Origin: Ptychodera flava
Lineage: Eukaryota > Hemichordata > Enteropneusta > Ptychoderidae
Direction of reading: 5' to 3'
DNA: 64,000 nucleotides
NCBI RefSeq assembly: GCF_041260155.1
Contig: NC_091933.1
Span: 6,662,501 to 6,726,500 of the forward strand
The notes below the pieces were generated by a model. It did no database searches. It saw nothing but the letters and a program-made list of their open reading frames with translations, and was not told the DNA's origin. Both the position numbers and the translations under genes were made by a program. Shown here in pieces: positions 48,233 to 59,905 of the stretch; position 1 is the first letter of the stretch, and every line of letters begins with the position of its first letter.

Positions 48233-49156
48233 TACGCGTTAGAACTCTTTAATTTTCAGCAAAGCCGTGACCATCCGTATGTTTTGGTATATACTGGAAT
48301 TGTTCCTTTATTTAATCTTTTCTTTACTCCAATGCAGACCGAAATTTGGCATCAAGATGGAGTCCAATGGATAAAACGTCATGGCTGTGCTACTCACTGC
48401 TGGAACAAAATGGATTGCTCTCGTGAGTATCTTGTTCAGTTTGTTACAACATGTACATTTGGATAAACCGGGAGTATGGAATGAGCGTCAGTATGTCGGT
48501 GTGTATGTGTGTGTCCGTGCGGGAGTGGGGTGGGGTATTGTATGTCAGTGGTGTAGGTATACTGACAAGTCGACGCCAACGCGCATAGGACTAACGAATG
48601 CATGCTAGCATAGTAGCAATGCGGGTAAGATAGGTAGGTAGGTAGGTAGGTAGGTAGGTAGGTAGGTAGGTAGTTGGGTGGGTAGGTAGGTATAGGTAGT
48701 AGATTGTTAGGCAGGTATTATAGTAGGTAGATAAGTAGGTGGATTGGATGGGTGGGTGTGTAGGTAGTTAGGTAGCTAGGAAAGCATATGGTTAGGTAAG
48801 GATACGCGCACATTAGCGTTACAAAGTTTTATGCCATTTCCATTTTTATTTCTTTAACTTTGCACAATTTTATCACCCATACGCTATCAATGGCTTGGCA
48901 TTAGTATTTTATTTACTTGTCAGAGAATTCTTTGCTTTTTTCGATTTATTAAGATTTCAAACTTATTCATTATATTTTCATTATTTTCCCATATTCTCCA
49001 TATTACCCAGCAAACAACCGTGAGAGCTGTATTTCCTGCTGCCAGTACGACTACTGCATCGGTTACGAGAAGGAGATGATGGCTGCCAGTTCTGACGTCA
49101 TCACTCCAAGCATCGTTGTCGTCAGCGTTGTGTCGTTAATTGCGTCTCTCTTCTAA
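44632..49156 (+). CDS. Secreted GPI-anchored EGF plus Ly6/uPAR domain protein, five exons
   Basis: Joining 44632-44680, 44819-45058, 47737-47861, 48338-48422 and 49011-49156 keeps one frame through four GT-AG introns and gives 214 residues. Residues 1-17 are a signal peptide. Residues 18-66 are acidic and contain three EPEPEGEH-type octapeptides. Residues 67-94 form an EGF domain (Cys 67, 73, 78, 83, 85, 94, with Tyr-x-Gly before the last Cys). Residues 100-182 form a Ly6/uPAR three-finger domain that opens LKCYTC and ends with the CCxxDxC hallmark at 176-182; it carries 12 cysteines rather than the usual 10. Residues 199-214 are a hydrophobic tail after a small-residue Ser-Ser site, as in GPI-anchored proteins. 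An N-glycosylation site (NQT) lies at 133. The protein is probably displayed on the outer cell surface. Its ligand is unknown. Confidence 0.9.
44819..45058 (+). CDS. EGF-Ly6 gene, exon 2 (acidic repeat and EGF domain)
   Basis: The exon is bounded by an ACAG acceptor and a GTAAGT donor, phase 1 at both ends, so it is symmetric and could be skipped or duplicated without breaking the frame. It carries the whole six-cysteine EGF domain. The 24-bp repeat encoding EPEPEGEH occupies 44884-44955 in three copies. Confidence 0.9.
45505..45693 (+). CDS. Small unassigned ORF inside the 2.7-kb EGF-Ly6 intron
   Basis: An ATG in a strong initiation context (ACCATGG) opens 62 codons with balanced, protein-like composition: Lys-rich, one cysteine, no hydrophobic segment. 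I see no signal peptide and no known domain. It lies on the same strand as the host gene, inside intron 2 (45059-47736). It could be a nested microprotein gene, a retained or alternative terminal exon, or a chance ORF. I do not recognise a family. Confidence 0.3.
   Translation: MAGLKGSKEFYQAADKTFVFFSKGVDKQSITQANFPKTIIETKCEASAEKQSPFLNTFKNKV
45700..47700. other. EGF-Ly6 intron 2, no further gene
   Basis: Unique AT-rich sequence. It includes GTT/GATGTC trinucleotide repeats near 46905-46950, and a 21-base direct duplication (CTCAGACTGTATACAAAA) at about 47003 and 47025. Confidence 0.5.
47737..47861 (+). CDS. EGF-Ly6 gene, exon 3 (first half of Ly6 domain)
   Basis: Acceptor CATCAG and donor GTGAGT flank an exon that enters in phase 1 and leaves in phase 0. 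It encodes the LKCYTC start and the third to fifth cysteines of the three-finger fold. A long AT microsatellite begins about 20 bases after the donor. Confidence 0.88.
47883..47936. repeat. AT microsatellite in EGF-Ly6 intron 3
   Basis: A pure AT run begins about 20 bases after the exon 3 donor. A second, longer AT run occupies 48135-48230 of the same intron. Confidence 0.9.
48135..48230. repeat. AT microsatellite, second in intron 3
   Basis: About 95 bases of AT, interrupted once by a TT, end about 110 bases before exon 4. Confidence 0.9.
48338..48422 (+). CDS. EGF-Ly6 gene, exon 4 (Ly6 finger region)
   Basis: Acceptor AATGCAG and donor GTGAGT bound 85 bases read in phase 0 to phase 1. The exon supplies the Gly-Cys, His-Cys and Asp-Cys residues of the third finger. 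Confidence 0.86.
48627..48790. repeat. GGTA tetranucleotide array
   Basis: GGTA repeats, degenerating into GGTAGTTGGGTGGGTA-like variants, fill part of EGF-Ly6 intron 4. Confidence 0.85.
49011..49156 (+). CDS. EGF-Ly6 gene, exon 5 (Ly6 end, GPI tail, stop)
   Basis: The acceptor ACCCAG is followed by the double-cysteine CCxxDxC ending of the Ly6 fold. A hydrophobic tail rich in Val, Ser and Leu then stops at TAA. This is the expected layout for a GPI-attachment signal. Confidence 0.9.
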
Positions 49157-49416
49157 ATGAGATGAAAACAGCACCTCCGAAAGGAAGCAAAATCATTGTA
49201 TTCTTATACCAATCCTTGCAAAAAAGACACAAAAACAAACAACTAAGACAATCTGTTTATATCAATTATTTTTCTATCTGGGAATCGTATAACGGCGATT
49301 TCAGTTTGTTGATACCATCACGGGTATTTGCTTTTGTGGGCTGATGATTTTTTCTTTTACGTTTTTTCGCTTTTTTGGGAAGTCATATAAATGAATTTGT
49401 ACATTACTATTGTCGG

Positions 49417-49422
49417 AATAAA
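49417..49422 (+). terminator. Polyadenylation signal of the EGF-Ly6 gene
   Basis: A canonical AATAAA lies 261 bases after the TAA stop and is the first one on this strand downstream of the gene. Confidence 0.55.
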
Positions 49423-49955
49423 GCCGAATCTATCGAAAGGTAGATGATGCATTTACAAAAATATCATCGTTGAGTGCTCAAATAATCCCTTCCATCCCTT
49501 CTAGTTCTACTTTACATCCTTAAATCTCATTGACTCAGCTTAGTTGATTTTTTAGATCGATGAGGTGTATTATTCAAACCCTGAGTTTAACATGGGCTTT
49601 GTTTAGACTTCCATATTACGACAATGGTTGATATTGATCACAGCAATATTTATACAACTTCAAGTTCTCTTTAAACCCATGTATGAGATGTTTATCTAAA
49701 TTTACACCCTGTATGTAGAACATCAGTAGATTACAATGTCAATTTGACATGAGATTTAGTTTGTACTTACTCGCATCTAGCAGGAGAAAAGAAGTGAAAT
49801 TTGAAAGTTTCCGATAAGTACAATGTATATTTAAGACGAGTCGACGAAACCCCAATGTGGCATAGTATGATGGATGGATTCCTTGTCTTCTGCTCCAAGT
49901 TCCTTCAAAAAAGGCCTGCTTTCGAGAGGAAAAATATTGCACTTCCTGAGAACAG

Positions 49956-49963
<8 letters not shown>

Positions 49964-50023
<60 letters not shown>
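49964..50023. repeat. GA then GACA microsatellite
   Basis: AGAG repeats run into ACAG repeats with no interruption. Open frames reported across it are repeat artefacts. Confidence 0.9.
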
Positions 50024-51318
50024 GGGGTACCATTGTTGTCCAACATGCAAGGTACATAAAAACGGAAAGATCTATCACCTCTTTGATCATATCCATAAAT
50101 GCGATAGTGATTGAAAATTTGACTTGTTTTCCACATGAAATTCTCATGTGTGTTGCAGCGTTGCTTGATGGTTATGGTTCAAAATTTCAACAACCATGGA
50201 GACCGTTAATAAAATACTTGCCAGATGATATTGTAACATAATGATTTCATAAAAAATTACATGGTATATTTCTCTAAATTTAACATATATCATCCTAAAA
50301 TAAACTGTCAAAAAGAGGCGAAAATGTTTTTGCGGTGATGTGTATACGTCGTTTAAATTCCTGGAGAATATTTCTTATGATAGCTCTTATTGTAGAAAAA
50401 TGGGCATTGCAAGTATAAAATGCTGTAGTGCATAAACAAGGATTACTTAGAAAACCGACAGATTGCTTTCAACTTTTATCTCTACACAAAGTGGTTCCAC
50501 CGTATTTAGAAATCTTTGAATCCACACATTTAAGTTTCGCATGCCTAGTCCCCTGCCTAGCTCCGTGTCCAGTTAAGATGCCAAAAGGCTGAAGGGTGAG
50601 TTGTCTTGGTGTGGCTGCCATAATTTTGATCGGGTGTTTAGTTTGACGCCATTTTGAAGCATTCAAACTGTGCATGGAAACCTTTATAGATCAAAGATTT
50701 TCTGAAAGTAAAAGATCAATCTGTGACTGATAAAGACTGTACAATATATTCGAGAGTTCCTGATTTATAGAAGTGATTAAGTTATTCAAGATTCCGTAAA
50801 AAGTTCGACATTTGTACGGCTTTCTCATGTTCGATGGAGTAAGACTAATTCAATATATATCATTTTATTGAAGAAAACAGTGTCGTTCGATTCAATGTCA
50901 CTGATGGAGACTATTCGAAGGTGTTGGAGTTTGCAAGTCAGATCACGCCTAAAGGTAATCAATGTAAAAACTGTGTTTTCGGTACTGAGCCCGACCAACC
51001 GTAGAAAACCCACCTACTGTAGATATTTTTGCGTAAATCGCTAAATTTCATCATATTTATAGGTGTCAGCCAACAAATAGAAATAAAAGTAATTTCTTTC
51101 GACCAACCTACCTACTCTAATTTTTTGAGGCACGTTATCAGAAACACACAATTTTTTTCAAGTTATTTAGCTTCATCCCGATAAAAATATTAAAAGGAGT
51201 TGCCAGGGAATTATTGGGAAATATTCCAATAGGAAGACTGATGTGCTTTTACACTTTATGTAACGTATGGCATAAGATGGCTGTCAAGTGAGTTGGCTGT
51301 TGTACAGTCTTGATCAAA

Positions 51319-51687
51319 ATGAATGACGACACATCAAATTCAAAGCCAAATACCGAGCAGTCTTTGCGAGAAGGTGTGAGTCTGAACATGCTGGAGCGGG
51401 GACTCCAATTGTAGAGTTCCATCGCCATTCAGTGAACAAAACACACATTGCCTTCAGCGTCAATGGAAGTGTAAATATAGGTGCAAGGCTATAGGTATCC
51501 ATAAAGACGATTGTACTGTCATTTCACCATTGTCTTGATGTCAGAGAATGGAAAAGAGCTAGGAGAGAAATGTCGTCGCACGTTGTGCGGACATGTGAGT
51601 CATGAGTTGGCTATTTGCTCCGTACCAGGTACGCACACTGGTTACGTGGTACAGTTACCCCGTCCCTTTGTTCAAACACGAATATAA
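51319..51687 (+). CDS. Two-exon small protein candidate, about 65 residues
   Basis: An ATG (context AAAATGA) opens a polar leader MNDDTSNSKPNTEQSLRE, which reaches a donor at 51374 (GTGTGA) or 51376 (GTGAGT). After a 171-base intron an acceptor (TGATGTCAG) opens a cysteine-containing frame, GEKCRRTLCGHVSHELAICS and onward, ending at TAA 51685. Either donor can pair with a CAG or CAGAG acceptor and keep the frame. I see no signal peptide or known domain. It may be part of a longer gene or a chance alignment of splice signals. Confidence 0.33.
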
Positions 51688-51743
51688 ACACTCTCTCCTT
51701 AGCATATCACGTGGTCGATTTTCAAGGTGACATCGAAAATTCA

Positions 51744-51796
51744 TTGAGAGTTCGTTCACCCATAGACCCTCGATGGTCTATGGTTCACTCTCAACA
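51744..51796. repeat. CATAGACCCT-type hairpin
   Basis: TTGAGAGTTCGTTCACCCAT and GACC pair with the inverse half across a CTCGA loop. A related perfect stem, CATAGACCCT...AGGGTCTATG, lies at 32959-32988, so the motif is a dispersed repeat. Confidence 0.55.
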
Positions 51797-52872
51797 ACGC
51801 TATGTGTTAAGTCGGACAGCATGATTTAGGTCGCATTAAACTTTCAAGACACGAGGCTTTGACAAAGCAACCGGTCAGTTGAATTGTTAAGTTTTAATCA
51901 GGCTTTGCAAGGAGCAGAGTTAAGTTGGGCGTTAACCCTTTCCTTTAAAAAACTTTGAGTCGTCACATCACAGACTTTGAAGGGCAATACGATTAGAAAC
52001 ATTTCTCGGCGTTTCTATATCTGTCAGTTGGTCTATCTGTCAGTCTGTCTCTCTGTCTCTCTGTCTATTTGTCTGCGTGAGTACTAGACTCTGTCTATCG
52101 CCGTCTCCTCTGAGAGCAGTTGACGGGTAACACTCACTGTAAACCCTAAAATCTTCATCAATACATCAAGACACCTGTACGCTACTTACAAGTAAGATGA
52201 CTGCCTTATTAAACTTGTGAGTCCAAAGTACCATAAAGCCTTCAGCGATGTACGACGTTTCCGTCCAGAACCGCTGGCAATTACAAGCCCTTTGCGAAAT
52301 TACAAAAAACTAATGTTACATTTTTAGGGTCAATGGTTTGCCAGACTCTTAGGAAATATTGAAGGAATAAAAAATTCTGAGATCATGTCAAAGGTTGCTG
52401 GAAAAAGTTGATTGCATGTTAACTCATCCTTAAATGTCATTGGAAAAATTCTTTCGTTCTTGAAGCATTGACTTAGCTCGATAATGGCTAAATTTGCCTG
52501 CGTTATCGCCTCCTATATTTTGATTTTTTTTTCGGCAGTTCCGTCCACAATAAAAACGATTATCGTTTTGGACACAGTCGAATAAGGGCCCATAGCGTGC
52601 CTACATATGAGAGTGCTTTGGCTGTAATTATTATTGGGTTGGAAGACCTCTTCTCGTTCTAGATGACGAGACCTTGATGGTGAGCATTGCATTGAACGGG
52701 TAATGCTGAAGTAAAGCTGAGGTACAACAAGTTCAACAACTGCCATATTCAGTGATATCGATTCCGACCTTTCAAATAATAGATCCGAGAGGAAATATTA
52801 AACAATTGCATGAAAGTGTCCATTAATATCAAATCAGCAAACGGTCATACAATAAAAATGATATGTACAAGT

Positions 52873-52874
<2 letters not shown>

Positions 52875-52948
<74 letters not shown>

Positions 52949-53024
52949 GATTTGCCAAACACATCGATTGTCTTCTTCAGGTGACATTTAAGATGCATTA
53001 TTGCCATTGAATGGACAAGATCCA

Positions 53025-53120
<96 letters not shown>

Positions 53121-53121
53121 T
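52875..53121. repeat. AT microsatellites around repeat copy 1
   Basis: AT runs at 52875-52944 and 53027-53120 flank the unique block 52945-53027. Confidence 0.9.
52945..53027. repeat. Microsatellite-flanking repeat, copy 1
   Basis: The 83-base block TTCAGATTTGCCAAACACAT to GGACAAGATCCAGT lies between two long AT arrays. It is repeated almost identically at 54729-54811, also after an AT array. The pair marks a repeat family that carries AT microsatellites. Confidence 0.75.
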
Positions 53122-53344
53122 TATCACATGAACTGGCCCGTATCTCCACCTGTGTGACGTACACCAGCACAGATAAGAAATCCATATTACCCCTGTTGTA
53201 CGTCATCAACCGGAACTTTTTTCCTGCAATGGTACCGTTCGTACGTGCACGACACAGACCAATTTGTCGTGATTGATGCCGTGCTCTCATGGCATTTTGA
53301 CAAAAAGGTGACCCGATAAATCCAGATATGGAAACATAGAAGGC

Positions 53345-53566
53345 ATGCCCACGAAATTTCGAGTCGCTAAAGCTTTAGCTATTCCCAAGAATCGAATGAG
53401 GATACCGTCGATCGTTTTGCTCAGTAACGTCACGGCTCAAGTCGTAAGGCTCAATGTGGACGTCGTCGTACCTGGCGATCGATCGCCAAGCAGGACGTAC
53501 CTGGCTATCCCGGTTAGCGATAAACCCGAAAGCTACACCTCGACGAAAGTTCAACTTAATAAATGA
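53345..53566 (+). CDS. Unassigned ORF in a CpG-rich block
   Basis: An ATG-initiated frame of 73 codons has a VVRLNVDVVVPGDRSPSRTY core. The 53140-53940 block is richer in CpG than its surroundings, and is open in several frames on both strands, including a 51-codon ATG frame on the minus strand near 53930-53780. I cannot tell which, if any, is used. It lies between the two copies of the microsatellite-flanking repeat. Confidence 0.2.
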   Translation: MPTKFRVAKALAIPKNRMRIPSIVLLSNVTAQVVRLNVDVVVPGDRSPSRTYLAIPVSDKPESYTSTKVQLNK

Positions 53567-54451
53567 GTACCGTATAATCTTCAGGAAAGCGACATAGAAG
53601 GCACAAGCATAAAGTCATTCGACGAACAACAATAAATTTCCTTCATCACACAGATTATTCCGTTGTTTCTCGATCGGAATCAAACCTGCAGCGTAAGCCT
53701 ATGGCTGTAGTGAAGACCTGCAGTGCAGCGCTGCAGAATCCGATGCATTTCGAAAGTTGACTCGGACAACACTCACAACAGAACAGAGTTCCCGTCAAGT
53801 AACAAAATTGGGATGTACCTACGGGCGATATATGTGTCACAGCAAATATCAAAGTCCGTAATACGAAAATATTTACGACCGAGATGGCCACCGGCGGATA
53901 CCGTGACGGCAGTGCCCACTACAAGCATATAAGCTTATACTCTGGACGGTGTGTCATTGATTTAAATCTTTCGGGCTCGCAAAGGTCGTAAAACTTGTGA
54001 TATTTTAAAAGCCACGGCATCTCTAAGAATGATAACTACTGTTTCGATCGTGTCATTGCATTAACTTCAAAAATATAATTGTAAATATTCTAAATAACTC
54101 AAAATACTATTGTTATCCGTCGCTAGCGCGGTGAAAGCTATGTCCGCCGATGGCAGACTTGCTTTGGCATCGGTCCAGCGCGAGAGAATGATTGACAGGC
54201 GCACGTGACCGAATCCGTATGACTGATTGGTGGAGATACCATTCGGTGTAACAAAATTTAGGCTTAATCGGATTTATGAATGAAAGTATACCTGTAAACA
54301 TTTGCACATCTCCTGGGTGACGGGCCGCTTTACTCATTAAATAAAACTAATCCGCGTAAATAAAACACAAAATCGCGATAAAAATCATGCACTTTGTTAC
54401 ATTAATGTTGATCCATCCACATAAAAGAAAAATAAGAAGACTGTTCATGTG

Positions 54452-54957
<506 letters not shown>

Positions 54958-55540
54958 ATTTTAAGAAAATTTGAAACTCGAAAAACAAGCATTGTAGTCA
55001 GGCAATCAGGCTCAAACCAATAGATTTGCCAGGTAAATAATTGTACAGTCCATTTAGGCGGTCACTCGAGTCTTTTGAATGGAATTACCGAGGGATCAGG
55101 GAGGGAGTTGCACCTAAAAAAATGCCCTCAATGCTTCTGACAGCCACGTTCCATGACTACTATGTCTGATAATAGCCCAAATGATTTTCCGTGACTTTTA
55201 CTTCACTACCAGACTTATACTGCACTTTACCAGGTGGCCGCCATGTTAAGGGTGGGGTTGACCGTGGTCATCTTGGGTTGATGGAGGGAATTCTGTATAA
55301 ATCATTCGAACATTGGCAAGGTCACAGTAAGAGTGATGTATACATTCTTTATAAAGAACTGTCAGCACTGTGAAGGCGATACAAAGGTTTCAAGATGGTG
55401 GCCGGAGTACATTTAGAGCTCACCTTCCAAAAGTTAATGTTTGAAAGTTTTTCTCGTATCAATCAGTAGCAGAACCTTTGAAAATTGGCAGTGATTGCTT
55501 GCGCTAAGAATTACACACCCAAACACGCTCCCACCCTGTC

Positions 55541-55640
55541 CCACAGGCACCGCCGTAGTTGATAGCGCTTTTTAAGTGTAGTAGAAAGGGGTCCGCTTTC
55601 TACTACACTAAACGCGCTATCAACTACGGTGATGCCTGTG
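55541..55640. repeat. ~100-bp palindrome
   Basis: The arms CACAGGCACCGCCGTAGTTG and AGTGTAGTAGAAAG pair with their inverses around a GGTCCGC centre. Mismatches are few. It lies in DNA without an evident gene. Confidence 0.8.
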
Positions 55641-55936
55641 CCCTGTCCTAGGCAACTATCTCAAAAGAAACTACATCATGACATGCCCTTCCCAACGTTA
55701 CAGAGTCGGCCACTCTTACCTAGCATTGAAGTTCTCATTTTGCATAACAATACATTTGCATGCTTCATGAATTTCTAGTCGACAATTTATCTGAGCAATT
55801 CGACAAGAGGCATCAGCAAGCGCCGAATATTATAGAGAGTGACAGGCAACGATCGGAGTCGGACATTGATCGTAGATACCCGTTTACGATATCCTGTACC
55901 GTAGCCGAATACCATTGCTACCGAAGACTATCCAAG

Positions 55937-55981
55937 ATGAACAAGTATCTCTTCACTGCGTGGTTGAGTACAATTATTATA
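55937..55981 (+). CDS. Candidate first exon with signal peptide
   Basis: ATG in context AAGATGA encodes MNKYLFTAWLSTIII and stops at an ATAG-GTAAGA donor in phase 1, much like exon 1 of the EGF-Ly6 gene. The frame is also open upstream. No downstream exon could be joined with confidence. An acceptor at 61191 (CTATCCAG) opens AEDFQGYTEDLPIEHTEEGG in a compatible phase, but is 5 kb away. Confidence 0.3.
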
Positions 55982-56049
55982 GGTAAGATTTTCAACTTGA
56001 AATCCAATACTTTTGACCGTAGTTGCCGTGTACGTTTACTGTAAAAGTG

Positions 56050-57940
56050 GCCATGGCCAATAGGGTTTTCAGTACAGCTGATCTATTACTCCATACAGTG
56101 CATATTATTGGAAGAAAGTCCTCTTCAAATAGGTTGACTGTGTGTCGATAATTATAGTATAAAGTATATTTATAATCGTTTTTGCTCAAACGATTATCGT
56201 ATGTTTGATTGTAAACAAATTAAGCCATAGAGGCGATTTATCAGTGTTGCCTGTGTTTGGTCTGGTTTTTGCTATGTTTACACGATTCTCGCTACTGTGC
56301 GTCGGTGTTCCAAAGTGCATGAACCTACCACAGATGCAGCCACAGATGCCAAGTTATAGCTATCGGCTGTTTTATTTAGTACAAGCAAGAATGTTCGTCA
56401 AGGCGACTTTATAAGCATGCGTGCGCAGCTTTTCTTGAGTTTACACTGTGCATTTCGTTATGAATGACTTCCTGACATTTTAACACTGTCTCTGAAAACA
56501 CTGACTCTGAAACCTAGCTCACTGTTTGCGGCTGTACGCGAACTTAACATAGTTGAGCCAGCAGGCAGTTTCAAATTCACAAAAAGATTGGCGCAGTGAC
56601 ATTTATTAGAGAATGTTTGTGTTGAGCTGTGTCAAGTGAGACAAAAATTATATGAGTTTGGCAAAATATTGCCGAGTTTGCACTTGCACTAGCGGGACCT
56701 ATGGCGTTACTTTATGAGAATGGCAGCATCTCACACTTGCCCTGTCAACAAGTTGTCACATTCATTATCTGTCGCTGTCGCTATGTTCAAGAAACAGCAT
56801 ATTGAATGGGTAAATTGTTTTGCCCTTTCATACAATTAGATTGTTTCCACTATCTATTGTCTATACTGTTAATAATTATAACCCTGCGTCTGGCCAGTTC
56901 CAGTCGGACAATTCAACGACCTATACAACTTGCGCATATAAACACGTCGTGCCCGAAGAAAGACCAAAGGCAAATTGTATACCTATTTCGGCATTCTTAT
57001 AACGAGAATGAGGGGGAATCCCCCTCCCGCGTAGTGATTATTTGGTATGAAGGGGAGGCGAGTGTATCCTACCCAAAATATCACTGATCAAGTGAAAAAG
57101 GGTGTTATATATTAACCAAAAAAGTAAAACTTATCGTCATTATGAAAAGTGATTTTTAATTGTGAGACATACACATTTCACCAAATAGTTTTTTTTGCAA
57201 GTACTGTCTTCGCTAGCCAAATGGTGTTACTTTTTCTCCTCGTCTCTGGTTTTGGGGACAGTACCGTGTCTACCTTGCAAAGCCGTGAGGAAAGTACAGG
57301 GCGAGTTTAAAGTAAAAGTCAAAATGGTGCGAAAAGTTTCTAGCACTACCAGATCAACAAGAATTTTTAAAAAATAGCAATACAGTTGTAATTAACCTTC
57401 AGGGGGAAAATATTTAACGAGTCCATGATCGAAGAATTAGGACCACTCTGTGCAGGATCGAAGATACTATGACGAATTTACATCATAAAACGGCAACAAA
57501 AGCATTCAAGACTTGTCATTTTCATGTGACACAGGCAATCGCGGCCTACTTACATATATCTCCTATACGGTATGTTTGATATATAGAGCATAACGCTCTC
57601 TAAAGGAAAGGTGACCTTGTCAGAGTCAGTCGGACTCGCGTCAAGAGAAAGGCTAGCACATACCCCCCCCCCCCCCACTTTATCGTTCTAATTTGTTACA
57701 TTCGTTTGCTCAAGTGATTAACCAACTTGTGGTGGTTTCAAAGTGAGCAACAAATGGGTAATCAATTCTGCTTTCCAGGGTGACCGAGGCACTGTCATAC
57801 GAAGATTGTATAATGTACCGTGGTTTTGACCTTTTTTTTCGTCCAGTTCAAGAAGAATTTGACCAAGGGAATGTTGACACATCTTAGCCCTTTGATCCCT
57901 GTTTTTGACTATGGCACAACTTTTGAACCTAATTGAGCAG
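56050..57940. other. No firm gene
   Basis: Short frames with cysteine or signal-like starts occur (for example near 56900 and 57220), but no pair of compatible splice sites was found. A 14-base C run lies at 57665. Confidence 0.35.
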
Positions 57941-57949
57941 TTTTGATCG

Positions 57950-58138
57950 AACACGACTGGAACTAATTTGGCAGAACTGGATCTTTTGATTCGTCAAATT
58001 TATGAAAAAAAAAGTGTTAGGTGCCCTGTAGCTGAAAGTTGCAATATTTTAAATTATCCATAAAACCAAGTGTATTGCGGAAAAAGAAAAGCAGATGAGC
58101 TTAGATCCAATTAATCCTAAATTAATTCCAATCGTGTT
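57950..58138. mobile_element. MITE, 4-bp-TSD family, copy 3
   Basis: It has the same inverted ends (AACACGACTGGAAC and TTCCAATCGTGTT), flanked by ATCG at 57946-57949 and 58139-58142. The interior aligns with copy 2 throughout, with a few deletions. Confidence 0.86.
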
Positions 58139-58149
58139 ATCGGTGATTA

Positions 58150-59700
58150 TGCAGGAAATATAGAGTTTTGACATAAGTGTTCGGTCCAAAATGTTGACTT
58201 TTGAAAAACACTACCGTTTAAATAGAATAAAGCATATTTCATTGGACAAAAACAATTTGAAACTTCCATTCCAACCCAGAGGTATAAGGTAAATCAATTG
58301 ATATTTCCTTGACATTTACATTAATATTCAAATTAATTACATTTACAAAATACACCAGTACTGTCACTTCTGGCTATTACCCAGTGGCGCAGCGCTAGGA
58401 ACAACCAAGCAACCATAAAGAGCCCCGCTTTCCTTCGGTGTTTCAGCTCTGAACCAATCCGGCTACCGTGGTAGCCCAACCGGCATAGCTTCAAAGTTTC
58501 ATTAAAGTCACTTGGAGTGGTGGCTCAAAAACTCAACATCCAACCCCCAAAATTAGATTTCTTTACGTTAGCTGGCAATAGGTCATAATAAACTAAGTTT
58601 ACAGCTGCATCAGTCCCTGTCTTCCATGGTAGCAGAGTCTTTGGTAAGTATTAGATCAACAAGAATAAAGGATATATGCATGATTAGTATCAATAAAAAT
58701 GAGTTCAATTTACACAAGGGTTCTGACCTCACGGACTTTTAAAAGTAAGAATACTTTCACTTGCATACCAAAATGGGAGTGGCTGTTAACATACGTTGTC
58801 TATATTCAAAATCATTTGCCCAAGAAGAGCCCTGATGTTTCATACTTCGTCGGTTTTTGATTTCGAGGCGTATTGAGTTATGACGTTCCCTTGTTTTAGC
58901 GGAGTGGCAATTTGGAGGTGTACGCTGTTTGACATTACTTGAACGAGGGTGGATATATCCACGTATCAGCCCTCTGCACCGGCAATGCGACGTTTTTATT
59001 TAATTCATGTTGCCCCAACAGTGGAGCTCTGACGGCGTTCAGCTCCAGTTACGCCGCAATCGTTCATCGCCGCAAACCATAGGCCTCTTTACAGCGACGG
59101 CAACTCGCATAAATTAACTTTTTTTCCTTAGGTTTGTTGACTACAAAGAAAAAAACTCTGGCTCTCGAGAATGCAATCGTTGTACCGTTACCTGTACAGC
59201 TATCTCACTCCGTCCTCCATATAATTCTGATTTTGATATCAGGCATTTCATATCGTTGATAATCTTCAATTATATTTCAGAAGAACTTAGTCAGATATAC
59301 CAGATGTCGCTCTAAGGCAACTGAATGTGCTGCAATACCGAATGCACCGTTGTAAAATGAAAGCGGGGCAATGACATGTACTTCTTGTGAAAGAATAGAG
59401 AACAAAAAAATTGACATGGAAAAAAAAAGCTGAGGAAAAACACGAAAGACAAATGTAAAACATGAACGTCAAAACACAACATGTTATATCCTATATGAAT
59501 AGAATTGGGTATGCAGATGTCCAGCCATAATATACGCGCCTCGTGAAAGAATACACTCAGGCTCACTGATTATATAAAGTGTGTGCCGTGATAACATGTA
59601 GCGAATTTCATAAACAGTTTGTCATCCATTGTCATTCAATCATGTCCAGTTGGCAGTCAATCAAAAAATGTTACTGTTTGCAACAGACAAAATCAAAGGT
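58150..59700. other. No gene recognised
   Basis: AT-rich unique sequence. A GTAAGT donor at 58645 closes a 13-codon open stretch after a TTTACAG acceptor; this is too short to call. Confidence 0.4.
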
Positions 59701-59762
59701 ATATCGTGCTCTTACATAATAGAAGATGCCCATAATGTGAAAAAAATGTTCATATATATAAG

Positions 59763-59843
<81 letters not shown>

Positions 59844-59905
59844 CTGTCTGTCTGTCTATCTATCTGTGTGTCTGTCTGTGTCTGTTCCTGTCTGTCTGTC
59901 TGTGA
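59763..59905. repeat. AT array followed by TGTC array
   Basis: A pure AT run (59766-59840) passes into TGTC and TATC repeats. Confidence 0.9.
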
